From: an uncultured Ignatzschineria sp.
GTDB lineage: Bacteria > Pseudomonadota > Gammaproteobacteria > Cardiobacteriales > Wohlfahrtiimonadaceae
Assembly (NCBI GenBank): GCA_945639195.1
Contig: CALZEE010000001.1
Location: 124,001 to 188,000 of the forward strand
DNA length: 64,000 nt
Direction: 5' to 3'
Part shown: positions 1 through 9,096 of the stretch, in pieces
How positions within the stretch are numbered: the stretch's first letter is position 1
How the letters are laid out: every line of letters begins with the position of its first letter
Notes under the pieces: model-generated
What the model saw: the letters and a program-made list of their open reading frames with translations, nothing else
Told to the model about the DNA's origin: nothing
Database searches by the model: none
Program-made: the position numbers and the translations under genes

Positions 1-307
1 AACAGACGCAAAGGTAGATGAGCAGTAGCTTACCGCCAGATTTAAGAATCTTAAAGCTTCCGCCGAGCCCAACAGTGGTGAAGAAGGCAATCATCAGATA
101 CGACTGAATAGACGTATCAAATTTAAAAGCCGCAAGATCTGTAATGCGCAGTAACCAGATGATAATACTGACTAAGAACCCTCCGATGACAGGGGAAGGG
201 ATACAGAAGCGTTGCAAAATAGCCACGCGTTTTTTGAGCTCACTCCCACCAAGTAAGCATAAGATTGTGAGCAGTAGTGTGCTGAGGACGTCGAATTGAA
301 AAACCAT
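1..307 (-). CDS. gltS: Sodium/glutamate symporter GltS, N-terminal part (gene runs off the window)
   Basis: Inner-membrane carrier that imports glutamate with sodium. Reading the minus strand from the ATG at 305-307 gives an open frame to the window edge, beginning MVFQFDVLSTLLLTILCLLG. The first hydrophobic segment is followed by a charged loop (ELKKRVAILQRF), the motif IPSPVIGGFLVS and then FFTTVGLGGSFKILKSGG, which match the conserved N-terminal half of GltS proteins (E. coli: IPEPVAGG, FFATIGL). A ribosome-binding site (GGAGGA on the minus strand, 313-318) sits just upstream. Only 18 bases separate it from hutG, so the two are probably co-transcribed. About 102 residues are visible of a family length near 400. 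Confidence 0.88.
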   Translation of the reverse strand, partial: MVFQFDVLSTLLLTILCLLGGSELKKRVAILQRFCIPSPVIGGFLVSIIIWLLRITDLAAFKFDTSIQSYLMIAFFTTVGLGGSFKILKSGGKLLLIYLCVC

Positions 308-325
308 ATAAAATCCTCCAGAGAA

Positions 326-1273
326 TTATAAGATGCTATTGATATAGCGGTAGGTGATATAGGCCGCGAGTTTTGCGGTGCGGTTGTCGATATCAAATTG
401 CGGATTGCATTCGGCAATATCGAGAAGGATCACTTTTTTGGATTCAAGGATCTTTGTGAAGAGCGTTTCAAAAGTCTCTAAAGAGAGCCCTTTGGCAGCA
501 GGCGCACTAACGCCGGGTGCAAGATATGCCGGGAAGACATCCATATCGACCGTGATGTAGAGATAATCCATTTTATCCACGAACGCTTGGAGCTTTTGGA
601 GCGCCGCTTCGAGTTTATGTGCCGTAAGATCGCGGTCTTCAATGTAGGTAACCCCGAGTTTATCGGCGGTATCAAACAGTACGCGCGTATTGCCATGCTC
701 GGCAATGCCAAGGCAGAGATAGTTAAAGGTTTGATGATGCGCTTTAGCGAGATCATGGGCATTTAAGAAAGGCGTACCAGAGGTCACGAGATCGGCTTCT
801 CTTAAATCAAAATGGGCATCGAAATTGATAATGCCAAGATTAAAGGGCGTATTGTTAGGGTCGGCTGCTTGCGCAGCTAAGAGATAATTAAACGCGCCTT
901 GGAAGCTTCCGAAAGCCACTTCATGACCGCCTCCGAGTACAATCGGACGGCTCTTTTTGGTCAGTGCTTCGGTAATATTGGCGGCAAGTGCTTTTTGTGC
1001 GGATTCTAAATTTTCATTCTGGCAAACCGTATCGCCCCCGTCATTGAGTGAAAAGGGACGATGCACGGGCAGACTCGCAAGTTGCTGACGAATATGGTTC
1101 GGTCCATTCACGGCGCCGAGTCTTCCTTTATTACGTCTAACGCCCTCATCAGAGGCAAAGCCGAGGAGCGTAAAGTCTGCGTGAGGTTGTTGATTGACGA
1201 TTTGAAAGAAGCGTTTATGTGCCTCTTCATGGCCATCAAATCTGCCATCCCATAGGAAGTCGGTTGTATTCAT
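326..1273 (-). CDS. hutG: Formimidoylglutamase HutG (ureohydrolase family)
   Basis: Predicted to hydrolyse N-formimidoyl-L-glutamate to glutamate and formamide, the last step of one histidine-degradation route, in the cytoplasm. The 315-residue length is normal. All six dimanganese ligands of the ureohydrolase fold are present: His117 in GGGHE, Asp152/His154/Asp156 in NFDAHFD and Asp243/Asp245 in DMDVF. The N-terminal region (GFASDEGVRRNKGR, GPNHIR) is typical of HutG rather than arginase or agmatinase. It lies between an IclR regulator (26 bases upstream) and gltS (18 bases downstream). No hutH, hutU or hutI is in the window, so the substrate must come from genes elsewhere. Confidence 0.88.
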   Translation of the reverse strand: MNTTDFLWDGRFDGHEEAHKRFFQIVNQQPHADFTLLGFASDEGVRRNKGRLGAVNGPNHIRQQLASLPVHRPFSLNDGGDTVCQNENLESAQKALAANITEALTKKSRPIVLGGGHEVAFGSFQGAFNYLLAAQAADPNNTPFNLGIINFDAHFDLREADLVTSGTPFLNAHDLAKAHHQTFNYLCLGIAEHGNTRVLFDTADKLGVTYIEDRDLTAHKLEAALQKLQAFVDKMDYLYITVDMDVFPAYLAPGVSAPAAKGLSLETFETLFTKILESKKVILLDIAECNPQFDIDNRTAKLAAYITYRYINSIL

Positions 1274-1299
1274 GGTGGAATCCTTTGTGATTATCTCGG

Positions 1300-2028
1300 T
1301 TAGCCGTTATTAATAATTTCGGTAATGTCTTGTGCCGTGCGCGTGACGAGCCTAATAAAGTCCGCTTCTTTATCGCTTGAGCGGAAGAAAGGCGCCATTA
1401 AGGTCACGACAGCAATCGCCTGTTTTTGTCTAAATATAGGGGCAGAAATTCCCAGAACGCCTTCATCAATTTCGCCAACACTTCGGCCAAAACCCGCTTG
1501 ATGAATGATCTCAAGATCTTGTATAAGCGATATCCTTTCAGGGGAAAGTGCATCTGGAAATGCTTGATTGAGAATTTTGTCTCGAATCTCTTTAGGGGTG
1601 AATGCAAGGAGCGTCTTTCCACTTGCACCTCGCGTTAAAACATCCCCTTTGCCGGGAATAAAAGAGCAACGAAGGGCTTGATGGCTCTCAATCATCGAAA
1701 CGCAGATGGTTTGTGAGAGATCGCTGACAATAATCGCTGCCGATTCATTGCTCTTTTCCATCAGTGTTCTCAACACCTTTTCAACATTGGGCGTTAAGAA
1801 GGCATATTTATGATAGAGATCTCGCCCTTTAAGGCTCTGCGCTCCGAGCGTATAGAATCCCAAGATATGGGAATGCGTAACGTATTCCCACAAAATGAGG
1901 GTATTCAAAATCCGATAGATGGTCGATGCCGGGATATTGAGATGTGTTTCTAACTCTTTGGGAGAGACAGGTTTTTCTGCATTCCCAATATATGAGAGAA
2001 CATTGAGGATTCGATCTGAGTTTTTCAT
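1300..2028 (-). CDS. IclR-family transcriptional regulator, probably of the hutG-gltS unit
   Basis: A 242-residue protein with an N-terminal winged helix-turn-helix (about residues 5-60, with SPKELETHLNIPASTIYRILNTL as the recognition region) and a C-terminal IclR effector-binding domain (about 75-240, with RGASGKTLLAF and GFGRSVGEIDEGVLGISAPIF). Regulators of this family bind small organic acids. It is the first gene of a minus-strand set that continues into hutG and gltS with short gaps, so the simplest reading is control of histidine or glutamate use. The effector cannot be told from sequence. Confidence 0.8.
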   Translation of the reverse strand: MKNSDRILNVLSYIGNAEKPVSPKELETHLNIPASTIYRILNTLILWEYVTHSHILGFYTLGAQSLKGRDLYHKYAFLTPNVEKVLRTLMEKSNESAAIIVSDLSQTICVSMIESHQALRCSFIPGKGDVLTRGASGKTLLAFTPKEIRDKILNQAFPDALSPERISLIQDLEIIHQAGFGRSVGEIDEGVLGISAPIFRQKQAIAVVTLMAPFFRSSDKEADFIRLVTRTAQDITEIINNG

Positions 2029-2183
2029 TTTGTGCTCCTATGGCTTTGACCTTATCAAAAGATGTTTTTCACAACAAAGATGATTCCCATATTACGGGAA
2101 TTTTAATGGCTATATTCCTTAAATAGTCTCATAGAATGAGATGAGCGTATAAAAATAGGGCAAGGGAGCATGAATCGTAGAGA

Positions 2184-2220
2184 GACAAAAAAGCCCATAA
2201 TGGCAGATGCGATTATGGGC
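2184..2220 (-). terminator. Intrinsic terminator after the TonB receptor gene
   Basis: A 9-bp perfect stem (GCCCATAAT 2193-2201 with ATTATGGGC 2212-2220) is followed, reading the minus strand, by a T-run (complement of 2187-2192). It lies about 60 bases after the stop of the receptor gene at 2281. Confidence 0.75.
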
Positions 2221-2280
2221 TTGTGGGATATTCATACTGTGTACGTGCAGAATCGGTGAGGACTGAGACTCGCGCTAATA

Positions 2281-4317
2281 TTAGAAGTCTACATTAACGC
2301 CGATCCAGTAACGACGACCATCGAGATCACGGCCATATTTTTCATCGGTGATTTTTTTATTAGTGACGTTGTAAACGCCGCCATAAACACTCACATCACG
2401 GCTGAATTTATAAGAAGTACCAAGATCTAGCATGGTGTACGAGGCATATTCTGTGCCGGCAGCGCCGCCACGAGAGAGCTGTGTCTCTTTGCCACGATAA
2501 CTGACTTTCGCCCAAATATTTGCTTGAGGTGTGAATTGCCAATCTGCATGAATTTTAAAGAGGTGCTCTGGAATACGGTTTAAAGGAGCCCCTTTATTAG
2601 CGCCACTAGTTTGTTTGGTCTTGTTCCACGTATAGCTTCCCGTAAGCGTGAGCGCATCTAACGGATTCCATTTTGCGGCTACTTCAATCCCTTTTAAATC
2701 AGCGGTATCGATATTTTGGTTTGTCTGAATAAAGTAGAATTTGTTGCCATTAGGGGCACTGCATTGGTCATGTATTGTTTCATCATATTTACCTGTGAAT
2801 GCATCGCTACGGCAGAGTTCAATATTTTGGAGTTTATCTTTAAATTTCGTATAGAACCCTGTGATGTTGGCATCTAACGTATCACCGAAAGTGTAACCGA
2901 GTCCCATTTCGTAGTTCGTCGATTTTTCGGGTTTGAGATCAGGATTGCCGAGAATCACGCCATTCGTTTGCCCGCCCCCAGTACCATGACCCCAATCAGC
3001 GACAGCTTGACGAATTGCCGGAGTTTTGTACCCAGTGGAGATTCCGCCTTTGAGAGTGAAGTCATCATTAATATTCCAAACACCGTAGAGCCTTGGACTG
3101 TAATGGCTACCGTAGTTTTCATCATGATCATAACGAAGCCCCGCAGTAATCGAGACATTATCTAAAATCCACCATTCATCTTCGATGAAAACAGCATGAC
3201 TTTTACGAGAGATTTCCCCCACATCCTTATTGAGTCGATTATTACTATCTGTGAGGCGCTCATCTAAGAATTGCCCGCCAAATGTGAGTGTATGATTGCC
3301 AATAGGTAATACGACATTCCCAAATATCTCGGTATTTTTAACAATCATTTTGCGGGAGTAGTTATTGTTTTTCTCAAAAGCGTAGAGGAGTTCAGCAGTA
3401 ATTCCGTGGTCGAATTCTCCTAAATAACGGGCGGAAATATTTTGACGCTTATATTTATTATCGCTATTTTTTGTAGAAGAGCGGCCTTCTGTCCAGAAGC
3501 GTTTTTGGAAGCCTGTCCCATATTCCACTTCAAAGGTTTGACCTTCAACGGGAACAAAGGTGAGTTTACCGCCAACGTTCTCCATGCGGCGCTCTGGCTG
3601 ACCGGCATCTTTATGATCTTCTTGACGATTTGAGTACTTTCCAAAGAGTTGAATCCCTAATTTTTCATGGACAATGGGTCCGCTGAAGTAGAATTCTGTG
3701 TTGCTGCTATTGCCGGCATCTGAGTCATGTTGCAAGGTGTAATCTGTACGGAAACTCCCCATCCAACGATTCGCCACTTTTTTAGTGATGATATTCACCA
3801 CGCCGCCCATGGCGTCAGAGCCGTAACGAGAAGACATAGGACCGCGAACAACTTCGATACGTTCAATCGCGGCAAGCGGAGGAATCCAACCTTGCTCAAT
3901 CCCCGAGCCATCGCTATTAGGGCGAGTAGAGCGAGAGTTTTGACGTTTGCCATCGACCATCATTAAGGTGTACTGCGAGCCCATTCCGCGAATACTGATA
4001 TCTTCATTAGAGCCACCTCCGGTAATGACAACGCCGGGAACATCGGCAATGGCATCTGTCACATCTCTAAAAGGGGCTTGTTCGAGATCTTGTTTACTAA
4101 CTACAGAGATTGATGCCGGAGCATCCTTTACTTCTTGGGCAAATCCCCCTGCTGTGACAACAATTTTAGAAAGATCGATAGTTGGCTTATTGGATTGCGA
4201 GAGATCATCAGGCGCATCCGTAATCTCTTGGCTCATGGCAAAGCCACTCGTTAGAATCAAGAAGAGGGATGTGCTTAAGAGCGTTTTCTTAAAGTAGGGT
4301 GTTGCAATTGCTGACAT
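2281..4317 (-). CDS. TonB-dependent outer-membrane receptor, catecholate/CirA-like
   Basis: A 678-residue outer-membrane receptor predicted to import a ferric siderophore with TonB energy. A signal peptide ends near residue 29 (SGFAMSQ). A TonB-box-like segment (KIVVTAG) precedes the plug domain (about 55-175, with VSIRGMGSQYTLMMVDG and the ERIEVVRGPMSSRYGSDAMGGVVNII signature split across positions 150-178). The rest is a 22-stranded beta barrel that ends in the aromatic residue Phe needed for assembly. A Fur box lies about 80 bases upstream and a terminator downstream, so it is likely a single-gene iron-regulated unit. The substrate is not defined; the general shape is closest to CirA/FepA-type receptors. 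Confidence 0.85.
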   Translation of the reverse strand: MSAIATPYFKKTLLSTSLFLILTSGFAMSQEITDAPDDLSQSNKPTIDLSKIVVTAGGFAQEVKDAPASISVVSKQDLEQAPFRDVTDAIADVPGVVITGGGSNEDISIRGMGSQYTLMMVDGKRQNSRSTRPNSDGSGIEQGWIPPLAAIERIEVVRGPMSSRYGSDAMGGVVNIITKKVANRWMGSFRTDYTLQHDSDAGNSSNTEFYFSGPIVHEKLGIQLFGKYSNRQEDHKDAGQPERRMENVGGKLTFVPVEGQTFEVEYGTGFQKRFWTEGRSSTKNSDNKYKRQNISARYLGEFDHGITAELLYAFEKNNNYSRKMIVKNTEIFGNVVLPIGNHTLTFGGQFLDERLTDSNNRLNKDVGEISRKSHAVFIEDEWWILDNVSITAGLRYDHDENYGSHYSPRLYGVWNINDDFTLKGGISTGYKTPAIRQAVADWGHGTGGGQTNGVILGNPDLKPEKSTNYEMGLGYTFGDTLDANITGFYTKFKDKLQNIELCRSDAFTGKYDETIHDQCSAPNGNKFYFIQTNQNIDTADLKGIEVAAKWNPLDALTLTGSYTWNKTKQTSGANKGAPLNRIPEHLFKIHADWQFTPQANIWAKVSYRGKETQLSRGGAAGTEYASYTMLDLGTSYKFSRDVSVYGGVYNVTNKKITDEKYGRDLDGRRYWIGVNVDF

Positions 4318-4719
4318 AGAGAGAGTTCCTATATAAAGCGCAGAAGAGAGAGCGGTGATGGCGAGTTAATTGAAAGCGTCTTACTATCAACTCGTAATGA
4401 TAATTATTACCATATAGCAAATAAAGTCAAATAGGTTTTAGGATGAAATGTATTCTGTCTTTATAAGTAATTGAAATGTAAGAGTTCTTTATTTTTAGGC
4501 ACTTTTAGGTTATTTTTCTTGCGAAATACCTGCTTCTCTATGCAAGAAAAGCGGAATAAGGTATGTTGTTATTGCGATGTAAAGATATCGATGAAAAGAG
4601 AAAGAACGATATCTTGTGGAGATAGTTTATTCGCCACAATTGCTGATGAAGGCAGGATAATAAAATAATAAAAACACTTTAAAAATACTTTGAAAGTGGG
4701 ATAAATAGCAGGAGGAAAT
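4318..4719. other. Intergenic region between divergent TonB receptor and pxp operon
   Basis: About 400 bases with the Fur box near its left end. The right half is AT-rich and holds only a 65-codon open frame (4471-4668) with no ribosome-binding site or recognisable product, which I do not call a gene. The pxp promoter is presumably between 4600 and 4700, but no clear -35/-10 pair stands out. Confidence 0.5.
4392..4411 (-). promoter_or_regulatory. Fur box upstream of the TonB receptor
   Basis: The 17-bp near-palindrome GTAATGATAATTATTAC (4394-4410) closely matches the Fur consensus built from GATAAT repeats. It is 77-93 bases upstream of the receptor start, where it would cover a promoter, and predicts repression by iron-loaded Fur. 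Confidence 0.75.
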
Positions 4720-5382
4720 ATGTCTATAGAGATCTACTCTGTCGGAGATCGAGGAATAACACTCTCTATAAAAGGCGCTGTTACATTAATGAATCAGCAA
4801 AAAATTTGGTGGATTGGCACACAAATTCAGGATGAGGCGATCATCGATGTTGTGCCGGGAATGAATAACCTAACCCTTTTTCTTAATCCTTACCGGGTGA
4901 ACAGTAAAGCAACAATCACGGAGTATTTAAAAACCCTATGGCGTGAGTCAGAGAAGCTGGATTTATCCGATGTTTTTCAAGGAAAACTTGTCGATATCCC
5001 TGTGAGCTATGGCGGTGAGAAAGGGCCGGATCTTTTAGAAGTCGCGAAGATTCATGAGATAACGCCAGAGCAGGTTATTGAGCGTCATACTGCGCCGATC
5101 TATACCGTTTACTTTGTGGGATTTATGCCGGGCTTTGTCTATTTGGGCGGGCTGGATGCTTCTATCCATACGCCAAGACGCGCCAATCCGCGCATGAAAA
5201 TTCCCGCGGGAAGCGTGGGGATTGGCGGATCACAAACGGGCGTTTATCCAGGGGAATCCCCCGGTGGTTGGCAGATTATCGGCAATACGAGCGAGACTTT
5301 CTTTGATATGCATCGAGAAACGCCTTCGTTATTTTTACCTGGAGATCAGTTACGCTTTGTGGCGAAGGAGATATTAATATGA
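4720..5382 (+). CDS. pxpB: 5-oxoprolinase subunit PxpB (KipI family)
   Basis: Subunit of the prokaryotic ATP-dependent 5-oxoprolinase, which opens 5-oxoproline (pyroglutamate) to glutamate. It has 220 residues. The family hallmarks YTVYFVGFMPGFVYLGGLD and the Pro/Gly-rich PAGSVGIGGSQTGVYPGESPGGWQIIGNT are present. A strong ribosome-binding site (AGGAGG, 4711-4716) precedes the ATG. Its stop overlaps the start of pxpC by 4 bases (ATGA), showing translational coupling. Confidence 0.93.
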   Translation: MSIEIYSVGDRGITLSIKGAVTLMNQQKIWWIGTQIQDEAIIDVVPGMNNLTLFLNPYRVNSKATITEYLKTLWRESEKLDLSDVFQGKLVDIPVSYGGEKGPDLLEVAKIHEITPEQVIERHTAPIYTVYFVGFMPGFVYLGGLDASIHTPRRANPRMKIPAGSVGIGGSQTGVYPGESPGGWQIIGNTSETFFDMHRETPSLFLPGDQLRFVAKEILI

Positions 5383-6359
5383 TGGAAGTGATTAATCCCG
5401 GCATTTTAAGCTCCATTCAAGATTATGGTCGCCTCTCTTACGCCAAAATGGGCGTGGGGAAAGCCGGTGCGATTGATGGTGTATCGCTCCATTTAGCAAA
5501 TCGACTCGTTGGCAATGAGGGGAACACGCCGGCATTAGAAGTGAGTGTGATGACGCCGGTAAAGTTTCGTTTTGTAGAAGAGACGTGGATCGCCGTTACA
5601 GGCTCAAACTGTACAATTATCATTGATGGTGCGCCGGGCTGGCATGGTTGGCGAACGCTTATTAAAAAAGGGCAGACAGTTGAACTTCGCCCGACACATA
5701 ACTCCGGAATGTATTGCTACTTAGCGGTATCAGGAGGATTTGATGTGCCAAGCGTTATGGGCTCTGCGAGTACTGATATTAAAAACAAACTCGGCGGACA
5801 TCAAGGGGATGGTTCTCCCTTAAAAAAAGGGGATCATATTGGGATTAAAGTCCCTGATTATCGCTTAACGCATGCGGTGGGCGTACGTGCTTTTAGTCGC
5901 ACTTATATTAGTACCTCGATTGCGGTCTTAAAAGGCCCTGAATTTGATCAGTTTGATGCGGATTCGCAAAAGCGGTTTTTTGAAGAAGCTTGGGAGATTA
6001 GCAGTAATAGTAATCGGATGGGAATTCGTTTAGAAGGAGCATCACTCGTACGGGATAATCCTGAAGAGATGCGCTCGCAAGGTGTTTTTGAAGGCGTGAT
6101 TCAAGTGCCTCCCAGTGGGCAACCATTGGTGTTGGCGGCAGAGTGTCAAAGTACGGGTGGCTACCCAAGAATTGCGGTCATTCCGCAAGCAGAACTTTGG
6201 AAGCTGGCGTATTTGCCGGCACGTAAAAAAGTGCAGTTTGTCCTGATCGATGAAGCAAGAGCAAGCGAGAAATTGGTAACGCAGCAGCAATATTTAAAGA
6301 GCGTGGAATATATATTAGATCGTCCCGGGAGAGATTACGGAGCATATTATGATGAATAA
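5379..6359 (+). CDS. pxpC: 5-oxoprolinase subunit PxpC (KipA / biotin-dependent carboxyltransferase-like fold)
   Basis: Second subunit of 5-oxoprolinase (326 residues), acting with PxpB and PxpA in the cytoplasm. Family motifs include the opening [12 protein letters not shown], the segment [21 protein letters not shown] and the C-terminal [19 protein letters not shown]. It overlaps pxpB by 4 bases and pxpA by 11 bases, so the three proteins are made from one transcript. Confidence 0.93.
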   Translation: MMEVINPGILSSIQDYGRLSYAKMGVGKAGAIDGVSLHLANRLVGNEGNTPALEVSVMTPVKFRFVEETWIAVTGSNCTIIIDGAPGWHGWRTLIKKGQTVELRPTHNSGMYCYLAVSGGFDVPSVMGSASTDIKNKLGGHQGDGSPLKKGDHIGIKVPDYRLTHAVGVRAFSRTYISTSIAVLKGPEFDQFDADSQKRFFEEAWEISSNSNRMGIRLEGASLVRDNPEEMRSQGVFEGVIQVPPSGQPLVLAAECQSTGGYPRIAVIPQAELWKLAYLPARKKVQFVLIDEARASEKLVTQQQYLKSVEYILDRPGRDYGAYYDE

Positions 6360-7128
6360 AAAAGGTTTACAGGTCGATTTAAACTGTGATTTAGGGGAAA
6401 GCTTTGGCCCATGGAAAATGGGGAATGATGCGGCAATATTACCGCTCATTAGCTCGGCGAATATCGCATGTGGTTTCCATGCCGGGGATCCGCAGATTAT
6501 GTGTGACACGGTGCAGATGGCTCTTGATTGTGGGGTTGCCGTTGGCGCGCATCCGGGGCTCTTTGACTTGCAGGGATTTGGACGCCGAAATATGGCGATT
6601 ACCCCAAAAGAAGCGTATCGCTTAGTGGTGTATCAAGTAGGCGCGTTGCAAGGGTTCTTAACGGCGCTCGGCGGTAAGCTCCATCATGTGAAGCCTCATG
6701 GCGCACTCTATAACATGGCGGCAGTTGATCAAAACTTAGCGTTAGCGATTGCGCATGCGGTGGCAGATGTCTCAAAAGGCGAAGCGATTCTTTACGGTTT
6801 ATCAGGGAGTGAGTTGATTCGAGCAGCTGAATCGGTAGGGCTTCCGGTGATGAATGAGGTCTTTGCGGATAGAACTTACCAAGAGGATAAAACCTTAACC
6901 TCCAGAAGTCAGGAAAATGCATTGATTATTGACCCAGAAGAGTCGATAGCGCAGGTACTACAGATGGTAGAGCGCCAAGAAGTGACGACAACAACGGGTA
7001 AGCAACTGCAGTTAGCCGCAGATACAGTCTGTATTCATGGTGATGGCGTGACGGCGTTGGCCTTTGCGCAAAAAATTAGAGAATCATTGGCAGCCAAAGA
7101 GATCCGTATTAGTGCTGATTTAAAATAA
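6349..7128 (+). CDS. pxpA: 5-oxoprolinase subunit PxpA (LamB/YcsF family)
   Basis: Third subunit of 5-oxoprolinase (259 residues). The start region [18 protein letters not shown], the segment [25 protein letters not shown] and [12 protein letters not shown] are diagnostic of the LamB/YcsF family. The reading frame starts inside the end of pxpC (ATG at 6349 or 6352). Together with pxpB and pxpC it completes the enzyme; the product glutamate fits the hutG/gltS theme next door. Confidence 0.93.
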   Translation: MMNKKGLQVDLNCDLGESFGPWKMGNDAAILPLISSANIACGFHAGDPQIMCDTVQMALDCGVAVGAHPGLFDLQGFGRRNMAITPKEAYRLVVYQVGALQGFLTALGGKLHHVKPHGALYNMAAVDQNLALAIAHAVADVSKGEAILYGLSGSELIRAAESVGLPVMNEVFADRTYQEDKTLTSRSQENALIIDPEESIAQVLQMVERQEVTTTTGKQLQLAADTVCIHGDGVTALAFAQKIRESLAAKEIRISADLK

Positions 7129-7416
7129 GCTTGCGCGCGTGCCTATTCAGTCCTAACGGGAAGCGAAACAGTTGTTATAAGGAATCGTAAACGCACACTA
7201 AACAAGATCGCTCACAGGATGAGCTTTTATCATTATCGTCATTTAAGGGAGATTTATTCAGTGCTTTAAACGCTTTAAAAGCAGTCAGCGCACCGATGAA
7301 TCTCTGAAACAGCAGTCACCTCATAATTCTAATAATATTTATAGAAACTATTTATAGTCATCCTATAAAACACCATAAAAACATGAGTATCGACAGATCT
7401 CATATAAGGAGAACCT

Positions 7417-8613
7417 ATGGAAAAGAGTCCAAAAGCAAGACGCAGTGCCATTGTTGGCGCCGTATTTTTAATGGGGCTATCCGCAATTGGCCCCGGATTT
7501 TTAACACAAACTACCACCTTTACGATGCAACTCGGGGCAAGTTTTGCCTTTGTGATTATGCTCTCGATTATTTTAGACTTGGGCGCACAGCTCAATATTT
7601 GGCGCATTATTACCGTATCGAATATGCGCGGGCAAGATATCGCTAATAAAGTGATTCCGGGATTGGGATATGTTGTTTCCGTCTTGGTTGTAATGGGCGG
7701 ACTCGCATTTAATATCGGGAATGTTGCCGGAGCCGGATTGGGGCTAAATGTCTTTACAGGGCTCTCTGTAGAAGTGGGGGCGATGATTAGTGCCGCCATT
7801 GCTATCGGGATCTTCCTCTTTAAGGAAGCCGGGCGCATTATGGATAAGTTTATCCAATATGCCGGGATTTTGATGGTCTTCCTCACGCTCTATATCGTCT
7901 TTAAATCATCACCGCCTGTGGGCGAAGCCGCGTATCGTACCTTTGTGCCAGATGTGCCTTTCTCGGCATTAGTATTAGCGACAGTGACATTAGTGGGCGG
8001 AACGGTTGGTGGTTATATCACCTTTGCCGGCGCGCATCGATTATTGGATGCTGGCGTTCATGGAAAAGAAGCGGTCAAAGAAGTATCAACCGGCTCACTC
8101 TTAGGAATTGGAGTTACGGCAATTATGCGCGTCATTCTCTTCTTAGCGGTGCTTGGCGTCATTTCTCAAGGGTATCAATTAGCAGCCGGAAATCCTGTTG
8201 CATCGGTTTTTGAACATGCAGCGGGGAAGGTGGGTTACTTCTTCTTCGGGATTATCATGTGGGCGGCAGCCGTTACTTCTGTGATTGGTGCGGCCTATAC
8301 TTCCGTAACGTTCTTGCGCGTCTTTAGTAAAAGGGTTGCCGAGAACCAAAACCGCTTCATTATTGCCTTTATCTTTATTTCAACAGTGGTCTTTGTCAGC
8401 GTGGGTCGTCCTGTTGAGATCTTGGTATTCGTGGGCGCGTTAAATGGCTTAATCTTGCCATTAACCCTCGGGCCAATCCTCTTTGCGGCGTATCGTAAAG
8501 ATGTGGTCGGGGATTATAAGCATCCTGTTTGGCAAACTGTTTTCGGTGCGATTGTTGTTGTGATGATGACTGTACTAGGCGTACAAACATTATATGGTTA
8601 CATTGCGGGATAA
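7417..8613 (+). CDS. NRAMP-family transporter of the YcsG type, lacking the canonical metal-binding motifs
   Basis: A 398-residue integral membrane protein with about 11 hydrophobic segments and the NRAMP fold. The first helix reads AIGPGFLTQTTTF (residues 23-35) where true NRAMP metal transporters have DPGN. The sixth-helix region reads FAGAHRLLD (203-211) where they have MPH. In Bacillus subtilis a similar protein, YcsG, is encoded beside the 5-oxoprolinase genes, so the likely role here is transport linked to 5-oxoproline or another organic solute rather than Mn/Fe import; that is inference. Start chosen by the ribosome-binding site AAGGAG (7407-7412). A terminator follows at 8700-8730. 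Confidence 0.82.
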   Translation: MEKSPKARRSAIVGAVFLMGLSAIGPGFLTQTTTFTMQLGASFAFVIMLSIILDLGAQLNIWRIITVSNMRGQDIANKVIPGLGYVVSVLVVMGGLAFNIGNVAGAGLGLNVFTGLSVEVGAMISAAIAIGIFLFKEAGRIMDKFIQYAGILMVFLTLYIVFKSSPPVGEAAYRTFVPDVPFSALVLATVTLVGGTVGGYITFAGAHRLLDAGVHGKEAVKEVSTGSLLGIGVTAIMRVILFLAVLGVISQGYQLAAGNPVASVFEHAAGKVGYFFFGIIMWAAAVTSVIGAAYTSVTFLRVFSKRVAENQNRFIIAFIFISTVVFVSVGRPVEILVFVGALNGLILPLTLGPILFAAYRKDVVGDYKHPVWQTVFGAIVVVMMTVLGVQTLYGYIAG

Positions 8614-8699
8614 GTTTTAATCATGTTTAAGGGAAAACCTTAGCATCTTATGGTTATATCTCAGATGTGAGCATTCAATAAAATGATGAAATGCAAAAA

Positions 8700-8730
8700 A
8701 GAGAGTTTCTTAGGAATCTCTCTTTTTCTT
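8700..8730 (+). terminator. Intrinsic terminator after the pxp/transporter operon
   Basis: Hairpin AGAGAGTTTC-TTAG-GAATCTCTCT (8700-8723, one mismatch) followed by a T-rich tail. It lies 87 bases after the transporter stop. Confidence 0.7.
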
Positions 8731-8945
8731 TAATACGCGAAATAACAATGATTTATAGGGTGTTGAGTGATTGGTAATGCTATAAAATTAACCAATATAG
8801 AGAAGTGGTAAAAAGTTGCGCACAAAAAGTTTTGACTCAAAAGAAAAATGCGGTATACTTCTCTTCGTTGGTTGAGACAGCAAACTTTTAAAGCCCTCCT
8901 CTCTAGTGAGAATGAGATAAGCCTAAAAAGAATGCAAAAACAGTC

Positions 8946-8974
8946 TTGCTAACTCCAAGAGAAGTGAATATAAT
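8946..8974 (+). promoter_or_regulatory. Promoter of the first tRNA-Val gene
   Basis: TTGCTA (8946-8951), 17-base spacer, TATAAT (8969-8974). The -10 end lies 12 bases before the tRNA, the same distance as in the second copy. Confidence 0.65.
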
Positions 8975-8986
8975 ATCTCTTCTATT

Positions 8987-9062
8987 GGGTGCTTAGCTCA
9001 GTTGGTAGAGCATCGCCCTTACAAGGCGAGGGTCGGGGGTTCGAACCCCTCAGCACCCACCA
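8987..9062 (+). tRNA. tRNA-Val (anticodon TAC), copy 1
   Basis: A complete cloverleaf of 76 bases including an encoded CCA. It has a 7-bp acceptor stem GGGTGCT/AGCACCC, D arm GCTC...GAGC, anticodon stem TCGCC/GGCGA around the loop CTTACAA (anticodon TAC) and T arm GGGGG-TTCGAAC-CCCTC with one G-T pair. The flanks TCTATTG and CAATAG also pair, extending the acceptor stem in the precursor. A second identical copy is at 9482. Confidence 0.97.
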
Positions 9063-9072
9063 CAATAGAGAA

Positions 9073-9096
9073 GCCCGCTTTATAGCGGGTTTTTTG
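9073..9096 (+). terminator. Intrinsic terminator after tRNA-Val copy 1
   Basis: Stem CCCGCT (9074-9079) / AGCGGG (9084-9089) with a 4-base loop and six Ts. Confidence 0.85.

Larger units (their letters stand above)
8614..8986 (+). other. Intergenic region before the first tRNA-Val
   Basis: Holds the terminator at 8700-8730, a good promoter-like pair TTGACT (8832-8837), 16 bases, TATACT (8854-8859), and the closer tRNA promoter at 8946-8974. Transcription from the distal promoter would give the tRNA a leader of about 120 bases. No coding frame is supported. Confidence 0.5.

Noticed and set aside
4471..4668. 65-codon open frame between the TonB receptor and pxpB
   Set aside because: No ribosome-binding site, no recognisable motif, odd composition; lies in a regulatory gap.
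7329..7886. 185-codon minus-strand open frame with Pro/Thr-rich sequence
   Set aside because: It is the shadow of the NRAMP-like gene and its upstream region; no start signal.
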